From Candidatus Nitrososphaera gargensis Ga9.2 (GTDB taxonomy: Archaea; Thermoproteota; Nitrososphaeria; Nitrososphaerales; Nitrososphaeraceae): a stretch of DNA of 64,000 nt. Of the stretch, positions 1 through 8,000 are shown piece by piece; positions within the stretch are counted from its first letter, which is position 1; every line of letters begins with the position of its first letter. The DNA is taken from positions 248,001 to 312,000 of the forward strand of contig NC_018719.1 in the NCBI RefSeq assembly GCF_000303155.1. The letters run 5' to 3'. Position numbers and translations under genes: made by a program. The notes below the pieces were generated by a model. That model saw only the letters and a list, made by a program, of their open reading frames with translations, was not told where the DNA came from and searched no databases.

Positions 1-97
1 CATGTTTGAAGCCAGAAAGCAAGGCGCTGACATTGAAAAAGTGAAGGAGAAGGTCAAGGCAAAGATACAGGAGGCGCTAGGCAACGACGAAAAATGA
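1..97 (+). CDS. C-terminal end of virion-region protein (294 aa in copy B), cut by window edge
   Basis: The first 97 bases encode the last about 31 residues of the protein complete at 16942-17826. The visible part is a charged helix rich in Lys and Glu. Function unknown; see the full-length entry. Confidence 0.8.
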   Translation, partial: MFEARKQGADIEKVKEKVKAKIQEALGNDEK

Positions 98-131
98 AGA
101 GCCCCTGATAGTTCCACCGGCTGACGCCCCG

Positions 132-368
132 ATGGCTGACAAGGCCGAGTATGCCTTCAAATATCTGAGATCGGAAATGGAAAAAGCGGCTGCTGCCGTA
201 GGTAAAAAGCCCACGTTGCAAGAAAAGATGTTATTCGCGGCTTTTGAAAATGCTCTACCGCTGATCCTTGACATAGCGCCGGACGAGTCAAAGGTTTGGC
301 TCAAGCGTATTTTCAACCTTGTAGGCTACGTAGCAGGCTATTGGGATACTCCATCGGGTGAAGAATGA
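132..368 (+). CDS. Small helical proviral protein (78 aa), unknown function
   Basis: The protein is 78 aa, mostly predicted helix, with a hydrophobic stretch around residues 38-50 (FENALPLILDIA) and an aromatic C-terminus. It starts 34 bp after the preceding gene and its last bases overlap the start of the packaging ATPase by 4 bp, so it is co-translated with virion genes. No family recognised. An overlapping minus-strand frame of similar length is an antisense shadow. Copy B has the same protein at 17861-18097. Confidence 0.7.
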   Translation: MADKAEYAFKYLRSEMEKAAAAVGKKPTLQEKMLFAAFENALPLILDIAPDESKVWLKRIFNLVGYVAGYWDTPSGEE

Positions 369-1069
369 CCTATAGGATTAATTTCTGTCAGGGCGAGCTC
401 TCCGAGCACGTAGCCATAATAGGAGACGGCAAAGTAGGAAAAACATCTTTTGCCAGAGATCACTTGCTCAGGAAATTGCCGGGCACTTTTAAAAAGTGGT
501 GCTACGACTATAACCACAACGGCTTTATCGGCATAGGCCCGCCCGTGCGAAGCCTTGACGCCCTGATCGACGCCAACATGCAGTATCTACCACAGGAAAA
601 ATCAAAAGAAGAATTGAACGGGTTTTTGGAAGTGGCTCTCAGACTCGGAAACAGGGTCGTAGCCATAGACGAATTTCATGCACAGCAAAACAGCAAGAGC
701 ATACCAAAGCCGACGCAGGTGTTTTTAAAAACATTCAGACACGTAAGCGGATCGTGGATCGTCATTGCTCAAAGCCCGCTCGAATTGCACGACGATGTTT
801 ATCACAATGCAGATCACATCTTTGCATTTTTTATGAAGCCAACTAGCCGGCATACTGCCTGGTACTACGAAAAATTTGGCCAGCCCATGACCTTTAAACT
901 AATGGAGTTGCATTATGAAGCGGTGCAGCTCAAGGCCAAGCGGCCCTACATCTACACCGGCGCCAGCTCTATAGAAGCGGTGATCTATTCCCACAAGGGC
1001 AAGTTTGTCCAGCGATTTGATGCAAAGGGCAAGCCGATCATAGTGCAACTGAAAGGAGCGAAGGCATGA
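365..1069 (+). CDS. A32-type genome-packaging ATPase (FtsK/HerA superfamily)
   Basis: The 234-aa protein has a Walker A motif GDGKVGKTS at residues 20-28 and a Walker B motif VVAIDE at about 98-103, followed by a polar AQSP segment near 135-138 that fits the sensor position of HerA/A32 ATPases. The length is close to the packaging ATPases of double-jelly-roll archaeal viruses such as STIV B204. By family knowledge it would drive DNA into a preformed, membrane-lined capsid. It sits 4 bp overlapping its upstream neighbour and just before the capsid gene. The alternative, a generic P-loop ATPase, is less likely given the neighbours. Confidence 0.75.
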   Translation: MTYRINFCQGELSEHVAIIGDGKVGKTSFARDHLLRKLPGTFKKWCYDYNHNGFIGIGPPVRSLDALIDANMQYLPQEKSKEELNGFLEVALRLGNRVVAIDEFHAQQNSKSIPKPTQVFLKTFRHVSGSWIVIAQSPLELHDDVYHNADHIFAFFMKPTSRHTAWYYEKFGQPMTFKLMELHYEAVQLKAKRPYIYTGASSIEAVIYSHKGKFVQRFDAKGKPIIVQLKGAKA

Positions 1070-1248
1070 CAACCCTGATCGGATTCTGCCATATCTGCGG
1101 TAAGAAATTGAAAGGTGAAAACAAGCAAGGGCTAATGATCAGCCGGGGCAAGCACTACATCAACGTCCACGGTCTCAATATTTCAATAGTGGAAAACGGA
1201 CATATCCAAGTCATATATATAGTGCCTGCACGAACCCTGACCTTTTGA
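1066..1248 (+). CDS. Small C2H2-like zinc-finger protein (60 aa)
   Basis: CHIC at residues 8-11 gives one Cys pair, and HYINVH about 20 residues later supplies two His, a long-looped C2H2 knuckle. The ATG overlaps the ATPase stop by 4 bp (ATGA), so it is translationally coupled to it. Role unknown; zinc fingers of this size recur throughout the provirus. Same protein at 18795-18977. Confidence 0.7.
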   Translation: MTTLIGFCHICGKKLKGENKQGLMISRGKHYINVHGLNISIVENGHIQVIYIVPARTLTF

Positions 1249-1336
1249 CTTTATTCGCCGGTTCGACCTGACTACTATGGTTACTACAACCATTATCGGC
1301 GTAGCAGCCGAAGAAAAGGAGACAGTGGTATAACAC

Positions 1337-1459
1337 ATGCCAGACAAGATCGACGTTAAAGAATACATCGTGCCGGCAATGGCCTTTTTGGCCTTTGTCA
1401 TAAGCATGATCCTGCTTTGGGTAAACTGGAACGCGGTAAAGACCAAGGTTCAGCAATAA
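1337..1459 (+). CDS. Single-span membrane protein (40 aa)
   Basis: ATG at 1337 opens a 40-codon frame reading MPDKIDVKEYIV, then one hydrophobic helix (AMAFLAFVISMILLWV) and a short basic tail ending in TKVQQ. It lies directly before the capsid gene with only 3 bp between. Such mini membrane proteins are typical of virions with an internal lipid layer. Repeated exactly at 19066-19188. Confidence 0.6.
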   Translation: MPDKIDVKEYIVPAMAFLAFVISMILLWVNWNAVKTKVQQ

Positions 1460-1462
1460 TAG

Positions 1463-2485
1463 GTGATCCGCATGAGGGCGCAAAACATCTTACACAATGA
1501 AGTCCTGAGCATCAAAGAAGGCGAGTCAACCCCGACAAAACTACCGGTTGGCGTAACTTACGGCGAGATCAGGATTTTTGTAGAGGGCACCTACACGCTG
1601 GGCACCGGTGTCCTACATAGCGACAGCCCAAGGCAAGTGTTTCGAAATGCCAAGCTGGAATACAACAATGCAAACGCCATCTATAGCGGCAAGTCGAAAG
1701 ACTTTCGCATAATGAACTATTACGATCAGATCGGCGTTGAGCACTTCACAGCGGCAAATGGCAAGTTTGAAGCATTGCTCAGATGGAACAAAGGCATGAT
1801 TCTGGCTGACGAAAGCGTTTTGCCCGCCGGACATGTCCATCCGTTTGGCAAGATTACACAGCTCAACATTGATCTAACGTGGATGACGAAGAGCGACTTT
1901 TTCAGCACGGTAGGCACCGCCACAATCGACACAGCAAAGGCATACATCAGCTACGATCAGATAGAGACTACAAAGAGCGAGATCATGCAGATATTTGGCG
2001 ACAGGCTGGAAAGATACGCATTGCCGAGAGTCACAGCAAAGCAGACAGATGCCAAGGTTGCAAACACCGAATTGTCCGAAGTGCTAAACGTCGGCAGCGG
2101 CAATCTGCACAAGCGGGCCTTTGTGACCACGTTTGACAACGCCAACCCGGCAGTAGAACAGGACGACAGGATCGAAAAATACCAAGTAAAGCGCACCTTG
2201 CCAGTTTCAGACGCCAAGGAGCTGATCACGGCACGATACAAGGCTGCGCAGGCAGACGACAAGTCATTCTACAAGTTTGGCACGGCTCTAAAGGGCACCT
2301 TTGCAATTGACTACGACAAAGAGGTATCGATGGACGGCCGAGGTATCCTCGTAGAGTCGAAGGAGGAGGCGCTAAAGCTGCTAGCCAAGATCGACAACCC
2401 AACTGTGTTCCGCTATGTCAGTGAAGAATATGTGGTAAACAGAGAGCACGTGCAGAGCGGCGGCAAGCTGGTATTTGGCATCTAG
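1463..2485 (+). CDS. Probable double-jelly-roll major capsid protein (340 aa)
   Basis: The protein has 337-340 aa, matching the size of STIV-type double-jelly-roll capsid proteins (about 345 aa). It is beta-rich, lacks a signal peptide or membrane span, and contains strand-like segments such as EIRIFVEGTYTL (about 34-45) and ITQLNIDLTWM (about 133-143). It is the largest gene in the late block and lies just downstream of the packaging ATPase. Start is GTG 1463 or ATG 1472 (MRAQN). The call rests on size, context and prior reports of double-jelly-roll proviruses in this phylum; a fold prediction would settle it. Confidence 0.6.
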   Translation: MIRMRAQNILHNEVLSIKEGESTPTKLPVGVTYGEIRIFVEGTYTLGTGVLHSDSPRQVFRNAKLEYNNANAIYSGKSKDFRIMNYYDQIGVEHFTAANGKFEALLRWNKGMILADESVLPAGHVHPFGKITQLNIDLTWMTKSDFFSTVGTATIDTAKAYISYDQIETTKSEIMQIFGDRLERYALPRVTAKQTDAKVANTELSEVLNVGSGNLHKRAFVTTFDNANPAVEQDDRIEKYQVKRTLPVSDAKELITARYKAAQADDKSFYKFGTALKGTFAIDYDKEVSMDGRGILVESKEEALKLLAKIDNPTVFRYVSEEYVVNREHVQSGGKLVFGI

Positions 2486-2518
2486 AACCTCTTTCATATT
2501 GGAGGTCTAGTTTGACAA

Positions 2519-2845
2519 ATGCTAACACCAAGCGACGCACAAAACAAGTGTGACTGTCCGTCAGCGATAGCAAACACAAGGACAGAGATAGCGCCAGCGC
2601 CACCCGTGATAGAGCAAACCAGCCCTCCGCCAGTGCTAACCGGGAACATTATGATCGCATCTGACAGCAGCCAGACAACAACAAGAACGGCAAAATTTAG
2701 AAACTTTGCAATGGACGCGGAACAATTCATCAGGGACAACATCGGCCTTGTCGTATTTGTTGTATTTGCGATTCTGATCGGCCTTGCTCTTGCGGCTCTG
2801 TTCACAAAACCCGGCAAGAAGATGGCGGCAGCGGTAGCAGGGTGA
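2519..2845 (+). CDS. Membrane-anchored small virion protein (108 aa)
   Basis: The N-terminal half is low-complexity and rich in Pro, Ser and Thr; residues about 75-94 form a single transmembrane helix followed by a basic tail (KPGKKMA). A good Shine-Dalgarno (GGAGGT at 2501) sits 12 bp before this ATG. A TTG at 2512 is nearer but its frame stops quickly. The fold plan, disordered ectodomain plus C-terminal anchor, is shared with the next two genes. Probably a minor membrane protein of the virion. Confidence 0.65.
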   Translation: MLTPSDAQNKCDCPSAIANTRTEIAPAPPVIEQTSPPPVLTGNIMIASDSSQTTTRTAKFRNFAMDAEQFIRDNIGLVVFVVFAILIGLALAALFTKPGKKMAAAVAG

Positions 2846-2848
2846 TGA

Positions 2849-3532
2849 GTGCTAATGAGCATAATGATCCTGTCAAGGCAGGACGGCAGCCGTATAGCGT
2901 CATTGCCCGGAATGAGCAATGTTGTCAAGCAAGGCGAAAGAATCAACGTCAACATAGTGCAAGCATCAAAAAACGCATCATTGCCGGTAAATATCAACAC
3001 TATTAGAGTGGGAACGATCAATACTGATCAATTCGGTAACGGTAACACATCTATAGTAATGGACGTTCAGGGCGGCAGGTCATACACTGTCAACGTGCCG
3101 GACGTGGCAAGATCGGAATCGCACATCGAGAGCGTTTTTGTGCAGAGCACGGCCCCGACACCGACGCCAAGCCAGCAGCCTACGACGACAAGCACCACGC
3201 CAAGCCAGACCACAACGACAAGCACCACGCCAAGCCAGACCACAACGACAAGCACCACGCCAAGCCAGACCACAACGACAAGCACCACGCCAAGCCAGAC
3301 CACAACGACAAGCACCACGCCAAGCCAGACCACAACGACAACAATAACGACTTCAGCGTCCAGTGGATTTGATCTGATGAACAAAGCCAAAGAAGTAGAA
3401 GAATGGTTTAGGCGCAACCTGATCCCGGTGCTATTCATTGCGCTGGGCATGGTATTGGTAGCCGTATTTGCAGGAACAAAAGCGGGCCGTCAGGTAGTGA
3501 AAAAGGCCGTTGGCGCACCGATAAAGAGGTAA
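2849..3532 (+). CDS. C-terminally anchored Thr/Pro-repeat stalk protein (227 aa)
   Basis: Residues 1-105 look like a beta-rich head. Residues about 108-165 are a mucin-like stalk made of the decapeptide TPSQTTTTST repeated about five times, encoded by near-perfect 30-bp DNA repeats. Residues about 189-209 form one transmembrane helix followed by a Lys/Arg tail. This layout fits a virion surface spike or host-binding protein held in the membrane; dense Thr/Ser suggests O-glycosylation (inference). The same repeat peptide occurs in the last gene of the block (7348-7983). The antisense Val-rich frame is a shadow of the repeat. Confidence 0.65.
   Translation: MLMSIMILSRQDGSRIASLPGMSNVVKQGERINVNIVQASKNASLPVNINTIRVGTINTDQFGNGNTSIVMDVQGGRSYTVNVPDVARSESHIESVFVQSTAPTPTPSQQPTTTSTTPSQTTTTSTTPSQTTTTSTTPSQTTTTSTTPSQTTTTSTTPSQTTTTTITTSASSGFDLMNKAKEVEEWFRRNLIPVLFIALGMVLVAVFAGTKAGRQVVKKAVGAPIKR
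3169..3345 (+). repeat. 30-bp tandem repeat encoding TPSQTTTTST
   Basis: About five near-identical 30-bp units (core ACGCCAAGCCAGACCACAAC) run in frame inside the 227-aa stalk gene. The same number of units is present in copy B at 20898-21074. Confidence 0.9.
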
Positions 3533-3549
3533 GGAAGGCGAGCAACAAC

Positions 3550-4344
3550 ATGCCAATTCTGATAATCACGCCCGACTCTGGCAAAGCAGGGGACAAGGTG
3601 GCTCTGCAATCTTCAGGATGGACGCCAAACGCTCAACTTGTATACGAATGGCCGGCAATCAATTTTAGGATAGACGACCTAAGAGCTGACGAAAGCGGAA
3701 GGTTTGACCGCTTTATCTCTATCGATCCACTGCTCAAGCCGGGCACTTACAAAGTCAGAATGTATGAGCGTTTAAAGCCGACCAATATTGCAGAAGCCAC
3801 TTTCACATCGACCAATCTGACACCGGGGACTAAAGTGGTGACAAGAGGCAACCCGGTATACTTTTTCAATGGTGATCAGGTAGGGCCGTCACCGGCTCAA
3901 GCCAGAAAAACAATAACGTGGTTAGGAAACCTAAAATCGGCTATACTTGTCGTTAACTTTGCTAATAAACCGGGCTGGGTTTTGGAGCAAGCAACGCTCA
4001 ACGGTAAGAACTATGCTCCTACTTCACACAACAATATCAGCGCTGAAGTAAAAGATGCTTTGATAAACGGTGATAACACCCTGACAATTCATTATGCAAC
4101 GCCGTTTTTGACACCACATCTTGGCGACAGAAACACGCTTACGGCATACATCATACCGGATGTCGAAACAATCGCCGGGCTATCGGGAATAGTAAGCGAT
4201 ATGCCGTCGCTTGATTTGTTGGTTAAGGATATTGATAAGCGCCTTGCAAACGCCACAATTCCAACAATCATAATCTTGGTCGCAATTGCCATCATTAGCG
4301 TAGCTATTGCAGCGATCTTTGGCAAAGTTGGAGGGTTTCTGTAA
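3550..4344 (+). CDS. Ig-like virion protein with C-terminal membrane anchor (264 aa)
   Basis: The N-terminus (ITPDSGKAGDKVALQSSGW) resembles IPT/TIG or Ig-type beta domains found in surface proteins; a second beta domain follows. The last 30 residues hold one transmembrane helix (IIILVAIAIISVAIAAIFG). Topology is therefore an external beta ectodomain held in a membrane. It lies between the stalk protein and small membrane proteins in one operon. Likely a spike or turret component; the exact role is not provable here. Confidence 0.6.
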   Translation: MPILIITPDSGKAGDKVALQSSGWTPNAQLVYEWPAINFRIDDLRADESGRFDRFISIDPLLKPGTYKVRMYERLKPTNIAEATFTSTNLTPGTKVVTRGNPVYFFNGDQVGPSPAQARKTITWLGNLKSAILVVNFANKPGWVLEQATLNGKNYAPTSHNNISAEVKDALINGDNTLTIHYATPFLTPHLGDRNTLTAYIIPDVETIAGLSGIVSDMPSLDLLVKDIDKRLANATIPTIIILVAIAIISVAIAAIFGKVGGFL

Positions 4345-4346
4345 AA

Positions 4347-4529
4347 ATGAATAACAATCTTGTTGTCGGGCTTGCGATAGGTTTGCTGGCGGCTGCGGTG
4401 CTTATCATGTTGCATCACTGGAACAAACACGGCTATATTATCGACAAAAACGATGTCAATAGTCACGAATTTTTTGCAGGACTTGCCAGCGCTTTGGGCG
4501 CTGGTCTACTCATAGGAGGTGGAACATGA
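4347..4529 (+). CDS. Two-span membrane protein (60 aa)
   Basis: Two hydrophobic segments (residues about 5-21 and 43-58, the latter Gly/Ala-rich) are joined by a polar loop with HHWNKHG. It starts 2 bp after the Ig-like gene and overlaps the next ATG by 4 bp. Function unknown; likely a virion membrane component. Confidence 0.65.
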   Translation: MNNNLVVGLAIGLLAAAVLIMLHHWNKHGYIIDKNDVNSHEFFAGLASALGAGLLIGGGT

Positions 4530-4699
4530 AATTGGCAAAGTGTAAACTTTGTAAAAAAGTGCATAAGGGGATCGGTGATTTCTGTCCAACTTGTTTGCGC
4601 ATAAAGCGCATGGTCAGGAAGATACCAAAAGGGCAAAGAGACAAGATCAAGCGGGCAATAAAGAAGGGTAGGATCAGCATTAGGAGGTTGCTAGCATAG
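4526..4699 (+). CDS. Basic zinc-ribbon protein (57 aa)
   Basis: The frame reads MKLAKCKLCKKVHK, a second Cys pair CPTC at residues 20-23, and then a strongly basic tail (RKIPKGQRDKIKRAIKKGR). A CxxC...CxxC ribbon plus basic tail suggests nucleic-acid binding, perhaps genome condensation or late regulation (inference). ATG overlaps the previous stop (ATGA) after a GGAGGT site, and its stop overlaps the next GTG. Copy B: 22255-22428. Confidence 0.65.
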   Translation: MKLAKCKLCKKVHKGIGDFCPTCLRIKRMVRKIPKGQRDKIKRAIKKGRISIRRLLA

Positions 4700-5406
4700 T
4701 GGCGCCAAAAATAATTAGTGTAGAGCTGATGCTAAGAAGCGGTCGCAATGTTGTCAACCTGCTTAATGGCACTGTGGACAACGAAGAACAAAAAGTCCTA
4801 ACTACTTTCAAAGAGCTGGGCTTCAGGTCAGGCCATGACCTCAACATTGACCGCATCAGGTCAATATACATTTTTGCGGATGCTGACTTGCACCTATCAT
4901 ATCAAGGCGCCGAAGTAGAGTTTGATATGATGTCATACTACAAGATCATAAGGCCGCTCGACATTGAAGAAATTACCATTCAGATCGATAACGTTTTCGT
5001 GCCCGACCAGAACAGGGTGATTATCGTGGCAAGCGACGATCCTTGCTTCGATTATGGTGTCAGCTCTGCCGTGCCACACTTGTTCTATTCAAACAGCGTA
5101 ACGGCCATAGCAGCCAGTTATACAAACTTGTTTTTCAGACACACAATCGGCAAAAAGAACAAGTTTACTATTGTGAATGGTGGTGCCGCGAACATCAACC
5201 TGGACATTCAGCACAGAGAGGTGCCCGAATCTGACAACAACGGTTCATGGGTTAGTTACGCTGGTTTTCCGAAAGTGCTCAATGCCGGTGATACATACGT
5301 ATTTGGTGACGATGCTATGCTGGACACGCAGCATCACTTTCACCGGGTGCGAGTTCAATCTACTGGCGCCAATGTGACAGTAAAGGGGGAAATGTTGAAT
5401 ATATGA
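4699..5406 (+). CDS. Beta-rich virion-region protein (235 aa), unknown
   Basis: GTG start overlaps the upstream TAG by one base behind GGAGG. The sequence has no membrane span and many alternating hydrophobic strands; its C-terminal third (AGDTYVFGDDAMLDTQHHFHRVRV) is strand-turn rich. Position among capsid and spike genes suggests a minor capsid, penton or vertex protein. No family recognised. Confidence 0.6.
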   Translation: MAPKIISVELMLRSGRNVVNLLNGTVDNEEQKVLTTFKELGFRSGHDLNIDRIRSIYIFADADLHLSYQGAEVEFDMMSYYKIIRPLDIEEITIQIDNVFVPDQNRVIIVASDDPCFDYGVSSAVPHLFYSNSVTAIAASYTNLFFRHTIGKKNKFTIVNGGAANINLDIQHREVPESDNNGSWVSYAGFPKVLNAGDTYVFGDDAMLDTQHHFHRVRVQSTGANVTVKGEMLNI

Positions 5407-5609
5407 TGAGCGACAAAGAAAGGCTTGCAAGAGAAGAAGAACGGAACAAAAATCAAGACAGAGACATCAACGATCTGTATGGAAAATGGGAAGAAATAGT
5501 GAAGTGCATAAGACGCATTGAAAGAAGGCAATGGATCGGCATGGGTGAACAAGCAGGGATAGCCGTTTTACTCGGCTTTGTCCTTGCAAAGTTATTCGGA
5601 GGCATATAA
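5403..5609 (+). CDS. Coiled-coil plus membrane-anchor protein (68 aa)
   Basis: Residues 1-45 are charged and helical (DKERLAREEERNKNQDRD, later RRIERRQW), followed by one transmembrane helix (AGIAVLLGFVLAKLF) at the C-terminus. The size and layout recall small phage holin-like or virion membrane proteins, but it is not assignable. Overlaps the previous gene by 4 bp. Confidence 0.65.
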   Translation: MMSDKERLAREEERNKNQDRDINDLYGKWEEIVKCIRRIERRQWIGMGEQAGIAVLLGFVLAKLFGGI

Positions 5610-6497
5610 ATGGCGATCATTTATCACAAGGCAAATCAACAACTACCGCAAGACCTATCAGCCCTTGGCAATCTCAAAGTGGCAATTCAGGAAAATAGCG
5701 CAGCCACTACAAGTCAGGACGTAAATGTAAAATCGGTAAGTGGCGTAGCACAAACGGCAAGAGACTGGTCATCTGACCTTAGCAATTTGCCGTTGATAAA
5801 AGCGAAAACTGATAATCTCGACACAGCACTATCTACTCGTGCTACAGAGGCCACGCTATCGGGCGTCAAAACACAGACTGACAAACTATCCTTTGATGTT
5901 GGTAATGCGCTAAAAATACAGAATCCGCCAAACCTTGACACAGCACTATCTACTCGTGCTAGCGAGACGACACTTGCAAGCGTAAACACTAAAATCGGAA
6001 ACATTGAAGCCGACGCCGATGCGTTGACCAACGACGCAATTAAAGGAGTTCTGCGCACGCTCGGTGATGCGGGCGCAACGCCGGCAAATAACACTGGTAA
6101 AACAGTTCTTGCCAGGCTTGTGGACATACAAGATCAATTAAAGTTGGAACGCTGGGGCAAGAACATCGAGCCAGCGTGGGTTCATGGCGCCGAGACTACC
6201 AATCCTGCAGACGGTACCGCTCTTGTGACAAAGGCAGTAAGCGCAGCGAAAACGGGCTTTATCTATGGATTTTACATCACGTCCGCCGAAGCCAGAGACT
6301 TTAAAATCAACTGGACAAGTGGAGGAGTAGCAAAAAGTATCAGGATAGTGCATGCATCAAAGGGCACTATGTTCTTCACAGACAAAACGCCGGTAAATGA
6401 AGGGCTGGGCGCCGATGCAAGCACAAACATAACAATAACCAATGTTGGTGCTGGCGCTGGAATATTTCAGGCTGGACTACTGTTTGCAGAGGTGTAG
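5610..6497 (+). CDS. Fibre-like protein with LDTALSTRA repeats (295 aa)
   Basis: The N-terminal 160 residues contain two copies of LDTALSTRA(T/S)E at about 70 and 109, in a Ser/Thr/Ala-rich context typical of trimeric fibre shafts in viral adhesins. The C-terminal 110 residues look like a compact beta domain, with small and aromatic residues, fit for receptor binding. No transmembrane segment. The gene follows the membrane-anchor gene without a gap. Likely a host-recognition fibre; this rests on composition and position. Confidence 0.6.
   Translation: MAIIYHKANQQLPQDLSALGNLKVAIQENSAATTSQDVNVKSVSGVAQTARDWSSDLSNLPLIKAKTDNLDTALSTRATEATLSGVKTQTDKLSFDVGNALKIQNPPNLDTALSTRASETTLASVNTKIGNIEADADALTNDAIKGVLRTLGDAGATPANNTGKTVLARLVDIQDQLKLERWGKNIEPAWVHGAETTNPADGTALVTKAVSAAKTGFIYGFYITSAEARDFKINWTSGGVAKSIRIVHASKGTMFFTDKTPVNEGLGADASTNITITNVGAGAGIFQAGLLFAEV
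5819..5960 (+). repeat. 24-bp direct repeat in the fibre gene
   Basis: The string beginning GACACAGCACTATCTACTCG occurs at 5819-5842 and 5937-5960, 118 bp apart, encoding the same DTALSTRA peptide. Synonymous positions are conserved too, so the repeat is recent or maintained by recombination. Confidence 0.8.
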
Positions 6498-6506
6498 TAG
6501 TGCAGA

Positions 6507-7064
6507 TTGGGCAATTTTGTGAAAAGTCCATCATCTGGTCCTGGTACGGTGGTAGGTGACACGCACGCCGCAAGCCTGACAGGCAATGACACACATGCTC
6601 TTGGTAATGACCCTTCCAGCGCCGGAGGGTCAAGCGGCACCGGTAACACAATAAATGCGAACGTGTATGATGCGTGGGCAAACACTGTGGAAAACACGGC
6701 ATATATTCTTGCTGCTGTTACTCCGGGCGGAGCAACTAATTTAATTTATGTCTGTGCGCTCGTAAGAGGCTATAAAACCGCAAATGCCGGAACAATCACG
6801 TATAGGTTGAAAGAGAACACAATAACATTAGCAAGCGTAACCAGTGCATCTTTGGCCGTTAATACGGCCGATTCTGCAAGAGCAATTGAGATCACGTTGG
6901 TAAATCAATCTGTAGCACAACATACATACAGCATTACATTTCAAGGTAGCACTAGCGAAGTGCGGAGCATATTTGCGGGCGGCTGTGCCAAGCCGGTTAC
7001 ATTATCAGGCAGCGATACTCACGCCGCAAGTTTGACAGGAGGGTCGGGAACGTGTCAGTTATAA
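6507..7064 (+). CDS. THAASLTG-repeat surface protein (185 aa)
   Basis: TTG start at 6507. The peptide (D)THAASLTG occurs near the N-terminus (about residue 19) and again at the C-terminus (about 171), with a shorter NDTHALGND variant, framing a Gly/Ser/Thr-rich beta domain. No membrane span. It overlaps the next GTG by 13 bp. Probably an appendage or decoration protein paired with the fibre gene upstream. Family unknown. Confidence 0.55.
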   Translation: MGNFVKSPSSGPGTVVGDTHAASLTGNDTHALGNDPSSAGGSSGTGNTINANVYDAWANTVENTAYILAAVTPGGATNLIYVCALVRGYKTANAGTITYRLKENTITLASVTSASLAVNTADSARAIEITLVNQSVAQHTYSITFQGSTSEVRSIFAGGCAKPVTLSGSDTHAASLTGGSGTCQL

Positions 7065-7348
7065 AATTCAGAATTCCACCGGGGTTTAATATCAAGGGCA
7101 AAGGCACTTTTTTTGACAGTGATGAGGTAAGGCGGCGGCTTAAAGGTAAGTATCCACAGATGGCAGACGAGACTAAAAAGGCACAATACGTGCTGGGCGC
7201 TATAACGTACGATGATACAACAGGGCTTGTGACGATCGAAATAAACACGCCAAATACAGCATTAATGACAGAGGGACAAAAGCAGACTATCAAAAATGAA
7301 ATTGCATCGTGGGTTGAGTTCATGGGGTGGGAGGCTGACAGCGCCTAA
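7052..7348 (+). CDS. Small virion-region protein (98 aa), unknown
   Basis: GTG start at 7052 inside the end of the previous gene; the stop overlaps the next ATG by one base. The protein is mixed alpha/beta, soluble, with basic DEVRRRLKGK near residue 25 and a C-terminal WVEFMGWE helix. No motif gives a function. Confidence 0.6.
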   Translation: MSVIKFRIPPGFNIKGKGTFFDSDEVRRRLKGKYPQMADETKKAQYVLGAITYDDTTGLVTIEINTPNTALMTEGQKQTIKNEIASWVEFMGWEADSA

Positions 7349-7983
7349 TGTCGGCAATACCCTATGCGTTACTGAAAGACAGCGTTGCAATCAAAATTAA
7401 AAGTTTGGCAGAACATGCACCCGCCGACGGCGAGAAAATTTTCTTCGCCTTTCCGCGCCAAGACCTGTCGCCATCGGTGGTTACTGCGGATATATTTTTT
7501 GCATCAATTTATTCTGATGGTAGTTGGAGCATACGGCCCTTAGGCGTATATCAGCGGCCGGGTGTCACAGCGCCGCCAGAGGCTTGGTGGGGTGGTATGG
7601 ACTTTGTTATTGACCACGGAACGACTCGCTGCCCAGATTGTTTATCGCGGTCATGGGTTGCAACAGGATATCCTTTAAAACAACCTTATCAATTCTATAA
7701 AATTACGAGCCAAGAGCCGACGCCAAGCCAGACCACAACGACAAGCACCACGCCAAGCCAGAGCCAGAACCAAGGCACGACACCGACAGAGGCGATCAGT
7801 CAGCCAACAATACCGGGAGTGACGCCAACACCCACACCGACCCCGACACCGACGCCAAGCCAGACCACAACGACAAGCACCACGCCAAAACAATGGTATG
7901 AGGATGTGACAACTTTGATCGTGCTTGCAGTTGTAGCCATGATCTCTATTGCGGTTGTCATAGTGGTGAGGCAAATAAAATGA
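7348..7983 (+). CDS. Thr/Pro-repeat stalk protein, short allele (211 aa)
   Basis: Residues 1-120 form a globular head with a CPDC pair near 92-95. Residues about 123-180 are a Thr/Pro/Ser/Gln stalk with TPSQTTTTST blocks and a TPTPTP run, followed by a single C-terminal transmembrane helix (about 186-207). The architecture matches the 227-aa stalk protein and the DNA of the TPSQTTTTST blocks is shared. The copy-B allele at 25077-25844 is 44 residues longer through one extra 132-bp unit. Confidence 0.65.
   Translation: MSAIPYALLKDSVAIKIKSLAEHAPADGEKIFFAFPRQDLSPSVVTADIFFASIYSDGSWSIRPLGVYQRPGVTAPPEAWWGGMDFVIDHGTTRCPDCLSRSWVATGYPLKQPYQFYKITSQEPTPSQTTTTSTTPSQSQNQGTTPTEAISQPTIPGVTPTPTPTPTPTPSQTTTTSTTPKQWYEDVTTLIVLAVVAMISIAVVIVVRQIK
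7717..7888 (+). repeat. 40-bp direct repeats bounding a 132-bp unit (single unit)
   Basis: The sequence starting CCGACGCCAAGCCAGACCAC occurs at 7717 and again at 7849, exactly 132 bp apart. Copy B has three such boundaries (25446, 25578, 25710) and thus two units. Unequal crossing-over between the boundaries explains the length difference. Confidence 0.9.
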
Positions 7984-8000
7984 GCACATATACACAATTT

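Noticed and set aside
3067-3450. Val/Leu-rich minus-strand frame over the Thr repeats
   Set aside because: Antisense of the TPSQTTTTST repeat; no independent coding signal. The same holds for 20796-21179 and 25404-25886.
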